Positions 11,805 through 23,700 of a stretch of DNA of 64,000 nt are shown one piece after another. Within the stretch, counting starts at the first letter, position 1; each line of letters opens with the position of its first letter. Made by a program: the position numbers and the translations under genes. The stretch spans positions 682,001 to 746,000 of the forward strand of contig SSNU01000055.1 of NCBI GenBank assembly GCA_012064415.1, given 5' to 3'. This DNA comes from Gyrodactylus bullatarudis. Its lineage: Eukaryota > Platyhelminthes > Monogenea > Gyrodactylidea > Gyrodactylidae. Under the pieces are notes generated by a model. That model did no database searches, was not told the origin of the DNA, and saw only the letters and a program-made list of their open reading frames with translations.

Positions 11805-12920
11805 ATGCTGAGATATTCAGTTTCTCACGTACTCAACATGTCAAAAGACTACGAAGAAATGCACACAGATCAGAAAAAGAATGTCAAACGAAATACCCTC
11901 TCCGGCATCTTTAGACAGGCTAGCATTGTCCATGAGCCACCAACAAGGAAAATTCACAATTGGCTTGAAAAGAGCCATAGTGATGCCTACAAGTCACCGT
12001 GTAGGTGTCATTTGAAGCATGCAAAGGACAATTTCGAAGAGAACATTGACAAGGTGAAAGAGGAATCCGAGTTGATTGAGGATCTGGAACAGGAGAATTC
12101 CGATGAGGACAAAGAGGGTGGCCAACTCAGTAGCAAAAAGAAGAAGTCCATTATTAAACTGAACGATCAAACATTTGACGAAAACAACTTTGATTTATCA
12201 CGTAATAACTCGATTTATGATCAAATTTCAGTGATTGCCTCAACTGGGAGACCGAATAACTTGAATTTAACCACTGACCCCCAGCGAGATTTCGACCCCG
12301 TCTCACCAGAACAATCGGGTGAGGTCCTAGAGAGAATCAGTCATAGTTCGTTTAATAATGATGCCCTCGTCGAGATGGAGGATTGTTATAGGAAATTGTT
12401 AAAGAATTTGGGAGAAGATCCGGATCGGGATGGTCTGAGGAAGACACCGATTCGAGCAGTCAAAGCTATGCTCTATTTCACAAAGGGCTACGAGGAACGA
12501 CTCTGTGACATGCTGAATGGAGCTCTCTTTGATGAAAATCATGACGAAATGGTTGTAGTCAAGGATATTGAAATGTTTTCAATGTGTGAACACCACCTGG
12601 TACCATTCCTAGGTCACGTTTCAATTGGCTACATTCCAAACGGCAAAGTTTTGGGGATTAGCAAGTTGGCCAGAATCGTTGAAATATTCTCAAGACGTCT
12701 ACAAGTTCAAGAACGCTTAACAAAACAAATAGCTTTAGCTTTGGCAGAGGCTGTTGAGCCGAGTGGAGTCGCTGTTATAGCAGAAGCAACACACATGTGT
12801 ATGGTAATGAGAGGGGTACAAAAGATAAATGCAACAACTGTAACAAGTACAATGCTGGGAGTTTTCAAAGAAGATTCAAAAATAAGAGAGGAATTTTTAT
12901 CACTGATAGGAAAAAGATAA
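11805..12920 (+). CDS. GCH1: GTP cyclohydrolase I, intronless, long N-terminal extension
   Basis: Converts GTP to 7,8-dihydroneopterin triphosphate, first step of tetrahydrobiopterin synthesis, the cofactor of aromatic amino-acid hydroxylases and nitric-oxide synthase. 371 aa. The catalytic domain spans about 189-371. The zinc ligands Cys261 and His264 (MCEHH) and Cys332 (THMCMVMRG) are present with the same 71-residue Cys-Cys spacing as human, and the [11 protein letters not shown] and [11 protein letters not shown] blocks are intact. Residues 1-188 are charged, low-complexity and not recognisable, longer than in human (about 250 aa total); Drosophila Punch also has N-terminal extensions. 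The single exon is unusual here. AATAAA lies at 12990-12995. Confidence 0.95.
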   Translation: MLRYSVSHVLNMSKDYEEMHTDQKKNVKRNTLSGIFRQASIVHEPPTRKIHNWLEKSHSDAYKSPCRCHLKHAKDNFEENIDKVKEESELIEDLEQENSDEDKEGGQLSSKKKKSIIKLNDQTFDENNFDLSRNNSIYDQISVIASTGRPNNLNLTTDPQRDFDPVSPEQSGEVLERISHSSFNNDALVEMEDCYRKLLKNLGEDPDRDGLRKTPIRAVKAMLYFTKGYEERLCDMLNGALFDENHDEMVVVKDIEMFSMCEHHLVPFLGHVSIGYIPNGKVLGISKLARIVEIFSRRLQVQERLTKQIALALAEAVEPSGVAVIAEATHMCMVMRGVQKINATTVTSTMLGVFKEDSKIREEFLSLIGKR

Positions 12921-12989
12921 CACGTTAATTGATAGAATATTCCAAACATTCTGGATTAAATATTAAAAACGTTCTCTAATGGAACTATG

Positions 12990-12995
12990 AATAAA
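12990..12995 (+). terminator. Poly(A) signal of GCH1
   Basis: AATAAA 70 nt past the stop codon; a further AATAAA follows close by. Confidence 0.5.
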
Positions 12996-13138
12996 TTAAA
13001 TAATAAATATTTTATTTTGAAACAATACTAATTTTAATCTCTTTAATCACCATAATCTTTATGTTATCTAAAATATTTTTGTTTAAGTATTACAAATAAA
13101 ATACCTATTCAAGTTATTATTTCCTACAATATTAGATC

Positions 13139-14614
13139 ATGTCCTTCCCCCATATAATCGGAAATGAAGCGCTCATTTGCCATGCATATAACAAAGATTA
13201 CACACAGATGGCTGTTTCTATCAACACCCCAGATATCTTCATCCTTGATGTTCCTCAAAGACCAAATGATAAATTTGTATTGAAGGATAGTCTTAAAAAA
13301 CATTCCCTTTTGGTTACCAGCCTTGACTGGAGTAAAAACAATGATGTTCTTCTATCAGGATCTGCTGATAGGGAGGCATATGTTTGGGTTAAACAAAATG
13401 ATGGAAAATGGAAGGCAACCTTAACTGTCTTGCAGGTAATTTTCAATCAACTTCCTTTTTTTCTGATTTTCAATTGTCTCTTTTACCAAATCTAGAATAA
13501 CAGAGCTGTAACTTCAGTGCTTTGGTCCCCTTTGGAGAATAAATTCGCTGCAGGAACTGGTTCAAAATGTGTCTCAATCTCGAATTATCAGGCTGAATTT
13601 GACATTTGGAGCTCAAAACATTTGAAAAAGTCAATCAAAAGTACTGTTACATGCATAGACTGGCATCCGAACAATGTTCTCATCGCTGTTGGATCAACTG
13701 ATTTCAGAGTACGAGTATTCTCAGCATATCTTGATAAAATTGATTCAAATCCTGAACCAAATAACTGGGGCAGCAAATTGAACTTTGGATCAGTCCTATA
13801 TGAAACTCAACCACAAAAATGTGAGTCTATCATTATTTAATCTCTCTCGTCATGTCTGTCTGTATTTTAGCTTTATAACAACTAAATAAGATGATATTTG
13901 AATTATTTCTCTCTATAATACATTACAGCTGGCTGGATTCACGATGTCAAATTCAGCTCGGATGGAAATAAGCTAGCTTTTGTCTCACACAACAGTACAG
14001 TATCCGTCATTGATGCCTCTAGCAATGAAATCAACTTGATAACCTATAAACATGATCATTTACCCTTTTTATCGCTTGTCTGGGTCTCAAATTCGACTCT
14101 TCTGTGCGCTGGACACGATTGTAGCCCCATTCTCTATTACTACGATAGTGCCCAGGGTAAAATTACTCAAGGAATTATGGTAAGTTTATCATCTCATTAC
14201 AATGACAGCCTGACTAGTTCTCATCCTTGATATATAGCTTGACCAAAAATCTGACTCCAAGAGTTCCGGTAAACTGACAGCAATGCAAAAGTTCCAAAAC
14301 ATTGATCGCATGGCAGCCACGCAAGAGAATGTCGGATCAAAACTTACGACTATTCATCAGAATTCCATCAGGTTGGTTATTACTACACTCTTCTTTAGTT
14401 TAGGATAAAATTCAAATTTATAGTTTCAAGAATATTTAAGCTTTTAATATTTTTTTTTAAATTTAAATGAAAAAGTAAAAATAAATTATTCTATAGACAA
14501 ATACTGCCAATGAAGAATGCCACCAAGTTCAGTACAATAGGCTTAGATGGTCAATTGGTTATTTGGGACTTTGATTTGTTATCCAAGGAACTGACCGATC
14601 TTAAAATATGTTAA
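13139..14614 (+). CDS. ARPC1: Arp2/3 complex subunit 1 (ARPC1/p41)
   Basis: WD40 subunit of the Arp2/3 complex that nucleates branched actin filaments. Five exons: 13139-13435, 13496-13820, 13929-14179, 14238-14371, 14497-14614; all phases match; 374 aa, the family's usual size. Seen: ADREAYVW (family DRNAYVW), RAVTSVLWSPLENKFAAGTGS, STVTCIDWHPNNVL, DFRVRVFSAYLD, NNWGSKLNFG, SGWIHDVKFS and AGHDCSPILYYYD in the expected order, and the final GLDGQLVIWD blade. The variable loop between blades 6 and 7, which in the family contacts other subunits, is present (FQNIDRMAAT). The starting MSFPHIIGNEALICHAYNKD fits the conserved N terminus. Confidence 0.96.
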
Positions 14615-15279
14615 ACAGAACAAGATTATCCCAGAAGTTTACTGTACTCGGCCCATTCAACAAAATATCTCCTTCTAACGACTAGCTAAAGAAATATTTG
14701 ATAAATTTCAAAAGAGAAGAGTCTTCCTTTTATTCATACTTTAAAATACCCTCTCCCCCTATTCAACATCTACTTAACAACAAATTGGAGTTTTATGAGA
14801 TACCTACGTTTATATACTGCCTTTTTATGAATGAATTTCTGCTAGACGTCTCCAGTCGAAAGAACAGATACAATTTTTATACATTTTATTTTCTCTATGA
14901 AGAGGTAATCTCAACGAAATTTCAAATTTTAACCAAAACGTGCCCTGCGATCCTCTTTACTATCGAGTCCTCTACCCCCCCCCCCACGATATAACCTCAT
15001 GCAGTATGTAATTTCTTTCTGGATTGTTTTTTTTCTTCCGAATTATTATTACGTCATCAACAGTTAATTTGATAAAATACAATAAAATTCTAATACAAAC
15101 CACTCTTTTCTAATCAAGTTTTATCATCCCCAATCTTTTCGTTCTACTCTTGAGCGCTAATCCCTACCGCTTGTGTGTCTGTTGGAGTAAATATGATTTG
15201 ATCCTGATCCATATTCCTTTGATTCAATGATTCCCAGTCCGATGAATTCCATCTCTATGATGTATTTCATTTAGAAATC
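14615..15279. other. ARPC1-SOAT intergenic region with a C11 run
   Basis: Likely ARPC1 3' UTR and SOAT 5' region. A homopolymer of 11 C at 14975-14985 is striking in AT-rich DNA. No gene or promoter motif was recognised. Confidence 0.4.
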
Positions 15280-18200
15280 ATGAACGAAGTCCGTAAACGA
15301 TCGACAAAAGAGTCAAAGAAAGAAGATGAATTGGGAAATAATACAAGTTCAACTCTCAAAATGAAACGAGATGTCTTGAATGATCTTTCCGACATTTCAA
15401 GAAGGGAGCTCATGAAAGAAATTGAAAAGGCCGTTTCTAATCAAATGGAAAAGTTCATAACACGTACTCTGGATTGTGAAACAATAATACGCCAGACGGA
15501 AGCGGGATCGATAGATTTTATCAAGAGGTAAAGTATTTTTAATCATGTCACTACTTTTGAGTATATACAGGAGAAAATAAATGAAATTGATATCTCGTTT
15601 AAAATTATATGAAACTAATTTTATAACAGTCTTGATAATTACTCTGATGACTGTTTTATTTTGTTTTTCAAGTCAAAATGCCAATTAACTTTAAAAGTAT
15701 AAACATTCTGCTTTTATTGATATCCAATTTAAATCGAGAACCAACGACAAGAATGTTTGTTACATTTTCTTCATGTGAACTGATGAGCTAACGAGAGTGA
15801 GAGAAGAAGACAGAAAACCGTTGCAATAATAAAGAAGCATATTCGTTTTAATTTAATTAAAATTCAACAGATTTTTTCTGTTTGTGAAGAGACAAAACAT
15901 GACGTAGAGAAATTGTCTAACATCAGATGTAAGCTTTTACACACACGCATTCACATTTCTCAGCAAAGCGTCATGTCTGGTTATCAATGCTAAAATGATT
16001 GATTTGTTGTTTTTTTATAATTATTAAACCAAAATTTATTCATTATATAGTGTATTTTTAGGAATTATTAAAATTTTTACTAAAGTTCGTACTAGAATTT
16101 ATTCATGATTTGAATTGTGTGGGTAATCTGAATGAAATTTACTATGAAATATTTTAATTGGCCAATCAAATAGCTCTTGGTTTTTGTCACTTACATTTAC
16201 GATTTTCCATTGAATGATCAAGGTGTATTTTCGTACCAATCGAATCTCAGAGTGCAAATTTCTAGTATTTGAAAAAAACCTTTTGATAAAATTATTCAGA
16301 CATGCTGTATGAATTTCCCATGTCATAAACACTTCTCGTGATTTACCTGAAATATTCTTATCAAAAAAATTTTTATTTCAAGTGTGTCGATAAGTGTGTA
16401 GTAATTACCATTTTACAGAGGAGATGAGCCTTGTGACTTTGTCTAAACAAACTTTTGCATTAGTGACATGTAAAAATTAACAAAGAAAAACTTGTAGGAA
16501 GCTAGAAAAATCATAAGCTTGGTGATATTTGTCGTGAAAACGAAAAACTGACTTTTTCATTGTTCTGGTGATAACAGGGGAAAACTTGAAGATCGATTTC
16601 ATATATTATATTGGTCGTGTGTTACTTGAGTCTTGGTTTTTTCCCAAGTTGGCATAACATTTGATCTCAATGTAATTATTGAACACCTCAAATCATTGAG
16701 ATGGCGGGACAAGGTTTTATCTTGAGAATTTATCAACACTCAATCTTGATTCATCTAGTATCGACTAGTTGTTAAGGTCAGCGTAATAAATAAATCTATA
16801 ATAGGGTTACCCAGGTCATTCTCACATAAACTTCTGAATAATTATAATTATTATCCAACGTAGAGCTAATTGATTGTATAAAGTTCGATATCTATGATGA
16901 GAATTCAAATATTTTTGAGATTTACAGTTTGAAGAAAAAAGTATGTTCATTTTTAAAAATCTGTAAAAATCATAGATTCCCAATCTCATATCAACCAACC
17001 TTAGAAACTGATCTTTTACATTTACCATTTCAGTCCGTCAATGCAAAATAAGAAGGTTGACCAGAGTAGAGGAGGTATCCCCGAGAAGGTTTTCATTGCC
17101 AGGAACTCCGTCTTGTCAGATCTCCTGAAAATATCCCACATTCGAAGTTTATATCACTTCTTTTTGGCCATTCTGATTGTGATCCCGTTGAATACTGTCC
17201 TAAGGGACTATATAAAATCTGGGACAATTTTTAATCGGTCCCATTTAGACTTTGTCAGCTGGAGTTTCGGAAAATTCGATATTGTTATCTTGACCTGGCT
17301 GGGAGAGTTTGCCACAGCCCTGCTTGTATTCGTTCTCTTTCAGTTGTGGGCAAAGTTTCGACCCAAAACAAACAAGGTCACCATCCTTGACTGGCTAGCT
17401 CTCCTCGTACATATCACGATACAAGTGAGTCTAATAATGGAGATTTGGAAACTCGTCTTTATCATCTGGTACTGAGGGCTTTTTGGATTGATGATGAAAC
17501 AAAATCGGATTCCTTGCGGTGATTGATATTAAGAATATAAATACAATTACTTACAAAAGAACTTTCAATGTAGTAAGATTTCATTGAATTATATTAAGCG
17601 CCAATTCCAAAGCAAAACTCATAAACTTCATCACTAAATTCTGAGAATAAACTATTCTAAATTCCTACAGATTGGCCTGTTAATTTGTGTGACAAAGATT
17701 GCCTTTGACTATGAACTGCCCCCAGGAAGCTCATTCATTCTGACGATAGAAGTAGTCAGGTTGATGATGAAAATTCATGCTTTTGTTGCTAGCAACACAA
17801 AGAAGGCCTTCACTTATACCCCTTGTGGCCAGTTGGAATCGAGAAAGAATAGCTCTATAAACAAATCGGATTCAGGTAAAATAATCCTCATTTTCTAATT
17901 CTTCATTTAACTAATTCTTTGGATGGTTAAATGCTTTTGGTCTTTTTCGACAAGGTTTCTTCTTTCCCCACCTGATTCTCCATAATCGGGGTCTTCCCTT
18001 TTCTTAGTTTTTATCGATACTTGATTTAGATTTTAATTAATTTTGCTAACAAGGGATAGAGAAAAACAGGTGCATCTTATCTCGTATCGTCCTCTTATGG
18101 ACTTAGGGTCAGTATGCCACAACGTGGAATTTGTAACCATTACCAAATTAGATTGCAAGATTTATCTCTGATAATACAAATAAACTCCAAACTAAGTTAA

Positions 18201-19988
18201 ATGTAGATGTAATACACTCCTTAAACCACCGGATTGTTCGTATTTCCTTTTTTTCCGACACAAATTACACAAACATAAAACATGGTAGACATGTCGTCCA
18301 GTCACAAGATTATTTTATGAGATTTCATGTTTATTTCTTGCAAATGTATTTGTTGACCACCACGTTGAGCCAAAGTTTCATTTGCAATGTTTTCTGGCAT
18401 AACTAATGGTTTGGTTTTTATTAATTTTCAGACCTAACATAATTCTACCTCTTGAATGGAAATATGGGTCGAGTCTTTGTTAACTGAAATAGTGTCGTTT
18501 TATTTGTCATTTAAATTCCTCAAATGTCCTAACTATGAGTCGACAGAATCTACAAAAGTAGCGTTTAATACATAGACACCGTGCCTTTTGTGAATCACCC
18601 CTTTTTTTCTTTTCAAGAGGAGCGTGAACTAGGTACTTGAAAAACTATATTGATTTCTCGATAAGAAACCTGTTCAGAATTATTTCAGACATAAATACAT
18701 ATTAGTCAACTGTATACGACGTATGTTATTTCGTCTTGCTAAGGTTATCATCGATAGTGTAAAGTGAAAAAAACAACAAATTTTCCTTCTTCCAAATATA
18801 TAGCATAACCCGTTTTATAAAAAAAGAATTTGTGCAGATCCATAGAATGAATTAATTTCTTCGTGGTTGGTTCACTGACTCAATACTGTCCCGAATATTA
18901 GGATTAAAGTAAGCTATCGTGTAGGTCAAACTCTGAGGAGAAGAAGAAGGGTGTTCTCATATTTGTCAATAAAATTTCAATTGATTGGTGAATCAATTGA
19001 AGTAATGTAGATTGAAATATGGATTTTTTAATCCAACCAGAATCTGTATTGAAAATCAAAGTTAATATTAAGAGCTTTTTTAAACTCAAGTACATGATCC
19101 AAAGTTGAAGGAACATCTCAATGATATTGACTCGCTAAAGAGAATGTCAAGCGGATCTGTGCAGCCAAAAATAAGTGCTTTAGTCTATTTTCTGTTTGCA
19201 CCAACTCTGGTAAGCTTTCCTTCAAAAATAACCGTACAGTTGTATTTCTTACTCAAGATGATTTCTTCTTAAAGGTATACCGAGATTCGTATCCACGTAC
19301 TGACGGAATAAACTGGCGTAAGGTCTTTGTCAACCTGACAGAAGTTGCCTTCTGCATTTTCTACACTTTGTTCATCTTTGAGAGGTTCCTATCGATTAAT
19401 AAAATCAATCAAGACTATTTCACCATCACAAATACCTGCTACCTCATCTCGTCGACATCATTCACAGCTGGCCTTCTCATGTTACTCGGCTTCTTCGCCC
19501 TGCTCCACTCATGGATGAACATGTTTGGCGAATTACTATGCTTTGCTGATCGTCTCTTCTACACGGACTGGTGGAATTCAAAGTCATACTCAGAGTACTA
19601 CAGAAAGTGGAACGTTGTCGTTCACGACTGGCTCTACAATTATATTTATCGGGAAATATTCCTGAGGACCAATTCAAAGACACTTGCTTCACTCATCGTC
19701 TTTTTTGTATCGGCCCTCTTCCATGAGTACGTCCTCTGTGTTTCGTTCAAATTCTTCTACCCGGTTCTTTTGATTCAGTTCGGATGTTTCGGGGCAGTCC
19801 TACACTTCTTGAAGAGTTTTGGCAACCTGTCCATGTGGCTATCCCTTATGGTTGGTAATGCCATTCATATTGTCTTTTATACAATGGAGTGGTATGCCAG
19901 ACAAAACTGCCTCTCGCAATATGAGGAAAACTCTCTCTATGACTTTGTTATGCCACGTACCTGGACTTGTGTTATGAAGAGTGAATAA
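15280..19988 (+). CDS. SOAT: Sterol O-acyltransferase (ACAT), MBOAT family
   Basis: ER multipass enzyme esterifying cholesterol with fatty acyl-CoA for storage. Exons 15280-15527, 17034-17424, 17671-17875, 19091-19209, 19275-19988; phases agree; 558 aa (human SOAT1 550). Seen: a charged cytosolic N terminus, then SVLSDLLKISHIRSLYH and hydrophobic segments, LMMKIHAFV (family QxRLxMKxHSF), YFLFAPTLVYRDSYPRT, the MBOAT signature FYTDWWN, RKWNVVVHDWLY, and the catalytic histidine in FHEYVLCVS. It ends WYARQNC. Intron 1 (1.5 kb) carries a foldback-element end just upstream of the exon-2 acceptor. AATAAA at 20035 follows the stop. SOAT1 versus SOAT2 cannot be assigned. Exon 4 (119 nt) was placed by frame; its acceptor is CTCAAG. 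Confidence 0.95.
16959..17004. repeat. Foldback-element terminal fragment in SOAT intron 1
   Basis: CTGTAAAAATCATAGATTCC and CATATCAACCAACCTTA match the outer end of the family at 25951-26704. It ends 29 nt before the SOAT exon-2 start, so it lies across the likely branch-point region. Confidence 0.75.
17876..19090. other. SOAT intron 3, 1.2 kb
   Basis: AT-rich with short pyrimidine tracts. No gene, repeat-family member or RNA motif was recognised. The minus-strand open frame at 18904-19116 has no domain. Confidence 0.4.
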
Positions 19989-20034
19989 GTACACCATGTA
20001 TTTTATAATTCAAATACTGAAGATGATTATTTCC

Positions 20035-20040
20035 AATAAA
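20035..20040 (+). terminator. Poly(A) signal of SOAT
   Basis: AATAAA 46 nt downstream of the SOAT stop codon. Confidence 0.6.
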
Positions 20041-20786
20041 AAAATATTTCAAAATTGAATCTGTTCTTTATTATTCACACACGCACACTAGGCTAAGGTG
20101 GAATTTTTTTCTCCGAACAACTCACGAGAGGACTTACTTTTCTGATAGAATTTAGTACTCAGATCATGTTTTGCATAATTTTTAAGCGAGAAAGTCATCC
20201 TCCATTAAAATTAAGGAACTCATTAATTGGCAAAGATGTTCCAGATATTAGTGATTGCGTAGTAAAAATTCATTGAAAATTGAGCGGCGATTTGAAAAAT
20301 TTTGGACTTTTAAAACCGAATGACATAATGGGAAGAATAATTTTCGAAACAATACAAAATAATGCTTAGAATTGATAGTAGTTCTATCGGAAAAGTTGCT
20401 TCTAATATGAGATTAAAAATTTCACTCAAGGCTATGCAAAAAGCTCTGTTTTGAATGAATAGCCTTGGTGATTTGATAATCAATTTGCCTGAAAACAATC
20501 TTTCTTCAGAGATAAAGATGTTAGTAACAAAAGAAAATGGATTAAATAAAGTACAAAAATCTTTTGAACAATGCATTATGTAATTTACATGTCATTTTTT
20601 ATAATTTATTTTAAATTGTATTAAAAATAGCATAAAAACTGTGTTTGATTCTTATTGGTTAAATTTTCAACGGCCAATCAAAATAGAGATTGAATACTTT
20701 TATTCAAAACTATAGAAGAAGTTGAATTGACATAGCACTGAGAGATCCTGTAACACGTCAATTTTTCATGAACCACTGAAAAAATT
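20041..20786. other. SOAT to unknown-gene intergenic region; putative promoter
   Basis: No gene seen. GGCCAATCAAAATAG near 20671 contains a CCAAT box about 115 bp before the next start codon. A four-codon upstream ORF (ATG at 20768, TGA at 20777) precedes that start. Confidence 0.4.
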
Positions 20787-23700
20787 ATGAGCAGTACTTT
20801 TGGAAAGGCCCTCTTTAACCAGAATTCAAACCGTGGTCATCTCCTCGAGTGTAGCTACAAAACACCCCAATGGTTCAATGAAAACCCATACGAGTGTAGC
20901 TCAGAGGCCCCGATATATGAACAGTTTTATCATAGTACAACTGATTCTGTTCTCTCTTTGAATCCGTCAGAGAGAAATTCCATCTGTAACATTCCGTGTG
21001 TTGAGGAAATCTCAGATCAGAATTATATCCAACGATATCTTAACGATCAGTATCTTGACAAATTGTCCAGTGCTAGCACTTCTAGTGCTGAAACGGCCAA
21101 GAATAAAACAAGTGAGAATGCCTACGAGCCAGATGGGACATATGCTGACTCTGGAATATACTCAGCCACGTATAAAGTACCAGTTGATAGACCACAACAG
21201 ATTTTCAATGAAATCGAGTTAATTCAGAATCATTTCACTTCTCGGCTTACCTCATGTATAACACTCCCTTATCTTGCAAATATTAGCGTTCTAAACTCAG
21301 ATTCATTGCCCCAGAATGATTTTCTTGGAATTAGAATCTCAGATAATGACTGTCCTACGCTCTGGTCATCAAAAAGATCAGGTTATTTCGTCCTACTCGG
21401 CCATAAAGATCCCCAAATGCCGAGTCACATGAAATCCTTAACCGGCATCCTCTGTCATCAAAAGACCCTTCGCATACTCTGGGAAGGCGAGGTGGCAATA
21501 CCCAACCTTGTTCGTCACCAAGAGAAATCTTCCTCTAGCATAGCGAGTCGGAGCCAATCCTTTGAGAAGGCTGGATTTATACATGAGAATGTTACAGTCA
21601 AGGATAAGATTTATCGAGTCATTTCGAGGGATTCCAACAACCTTGTTGATGACTTTAGCCTGGTGATAATCATGGCCAATTCAAAAATACAAGATGAAGA
21701 TGTTTATACTAGTGTGAGTACATTTATGGAGAAACACCTGGTTCGTATTGATGTAACTGAGGCGGAGATTATTGAAATTGACAGAGTCAATGAGTTTAAA
21801 CGAAATTTTGACAAGTTTATCGGCGATATTTGTGTAAGTATATTCGATTTTTATTATTTAAACATTCATTCCAAAATTTGTTTTACAAATTCATTGAAAA
21901 GTATTTTGAAAATTCGAGAATACTATAATTCATTAAGATTCTTGAACGTTTTGATTGTTTAAATTAAATCAATCAGTTTTTTTAAAAGCGCTTAACAAAA
22001 CTCTAGACCAATTAATAATTAGGGGTTATTTATGTGATCTACAAATAGGTATATATCTTAGATTCAAACTGTAAACTTATGATATAGTTTATAGAGAAAA
22101 AATTTTTAATTGCTTTTTATTGTTGTTCATTAATTGATTTGTGAGATTTGAGTATTTTTTTAACATGTCCTTGATCTTCACTCTTTTTATCAGAGAGGTG
22201 TAGAGAATACACAAGACAAATACGCCTTTCTTTTTTTCTTGATCTCACTAAAATATCAAGACTGTTACTATTGGAGATTTGTAAAATAAAGTCTTAATTG
22301 GCAAATCTTTCAAAAATTCATTGTCTTCTAATCGACTTTTTAATTTATGAAATATCTTAAACCATTGATTAAGTGACCAAAACTGAATTCCTGAAATCCA
22401 TTCCTTGTACAGAGGTAAACATTATAATTTGACCCCCCCCTCCTTAGAGCACCAAATCATCGTTAATCGAGTACCCAACGTAGGCTATACAAATTGATGC
22501 CTTGTCAGAGACTCTTTGATACGCTTTCTAACAATTACTCATTCATTACTTTTTGTTATCAAAATATTTACACAGTTCCTTTTTTCCCATTACAAAGAAG
22601 CCCAAAACATGAAAATGTATTGTAAATTTTTAAAAGAACCAAGTTCTTCCATCTGTATAACGTTGTTTTGTTGGGGAGGAGGGAGTTTTATAGACAGAAC
22701 TATAGGAATCAATGAACTTATTGGAGATGACTAACTAGCTGAACGCGTGCAACCTCCCTAATGACTATAATCAAGTAGTAAAGGGTTTTGGTCTCCCCTC
22801 ACCCCTTTTACCACAGTTTTTCTCATTTGAAAATAAAATTTTATTCTCAGAGAACCTTTTTTTATGGGTTCAATCCAAGGAAATGGATCTTTGTTCTATC
22901 CTCTAGAACATACATTTGGTATAACAGAGAGAGTTTTATGATCCTAAACCAAGGGTTTCATTGTGCTACGAGGGGGAAGAATTTAATGATACATCACGGA
23001 AAAGTTGTTGATCATATGAGAGCCTAAGTGTTCTCTCCTAGAAGAAGCATTTTTTTCTAACTGCGCAAAACTGAACACGAAAAGAACGTCGACGAAATAG
23101 AGGCTCAATTTTGAGCTTTCCAGACTCTGAGAAGAAGATAGATTACCTTCTAGCATAAGGCATAGTGCTTACTCACCAATTAACCCGGTATTTTTTTGCT
23201 AATGCAATGATTTTTATTCCATTCTAAATTGTGTACTTAGCCTTGCTTTCTCCTTTAAATTAAAAAAAAATCACGTGACCTGAGCAATTTACGAAAACCT
23301 CAACATGGCTTTGGAAATCATCTGGCTTAGACTTTTAGAAAGAAAAAGGCAAAGTAGAAATAGAATTTCTTCTCTCTTGTAATGAATTTTGAATTATGTA
23401 GGGAATTATGGGAAAGTTTTTCATGGAATTAAACCAGTACATTCTGTACCAAGTAGAGGGTAGTTAAGTTTCAAGATGCATATTTTCTGTTTCGTTTCCA
23501 AATGTCTCTTCTAATTTTTAATATATGGTATAAACTAAAATAAGAACCATACAATTTAAAATTTATTCTTTGATTACTGAAAATTAGAGCGACTCAAGGA
23601 TATTTTTTTCGAGCAATGTTTCAGCTGCAATGCGAATCTGTTAGATCTAACTATTTATGAGATTTATATTCGAAATACTCCAAAATACCATTTCCCCAAA

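Noticed and set aside
14975..14985. C11 run as a G-quadruplex or functional tract
   Set aside because: A lone homopolymer without other G/C tracts; slippage is the simplest explanation.
22868..22877. GGTTCAATCC resembling a tRNA B box
   Set aside because: No A box or cloverleaf could be formed around it. No tRNA or rRNA gene was recognised anywhere in the window.
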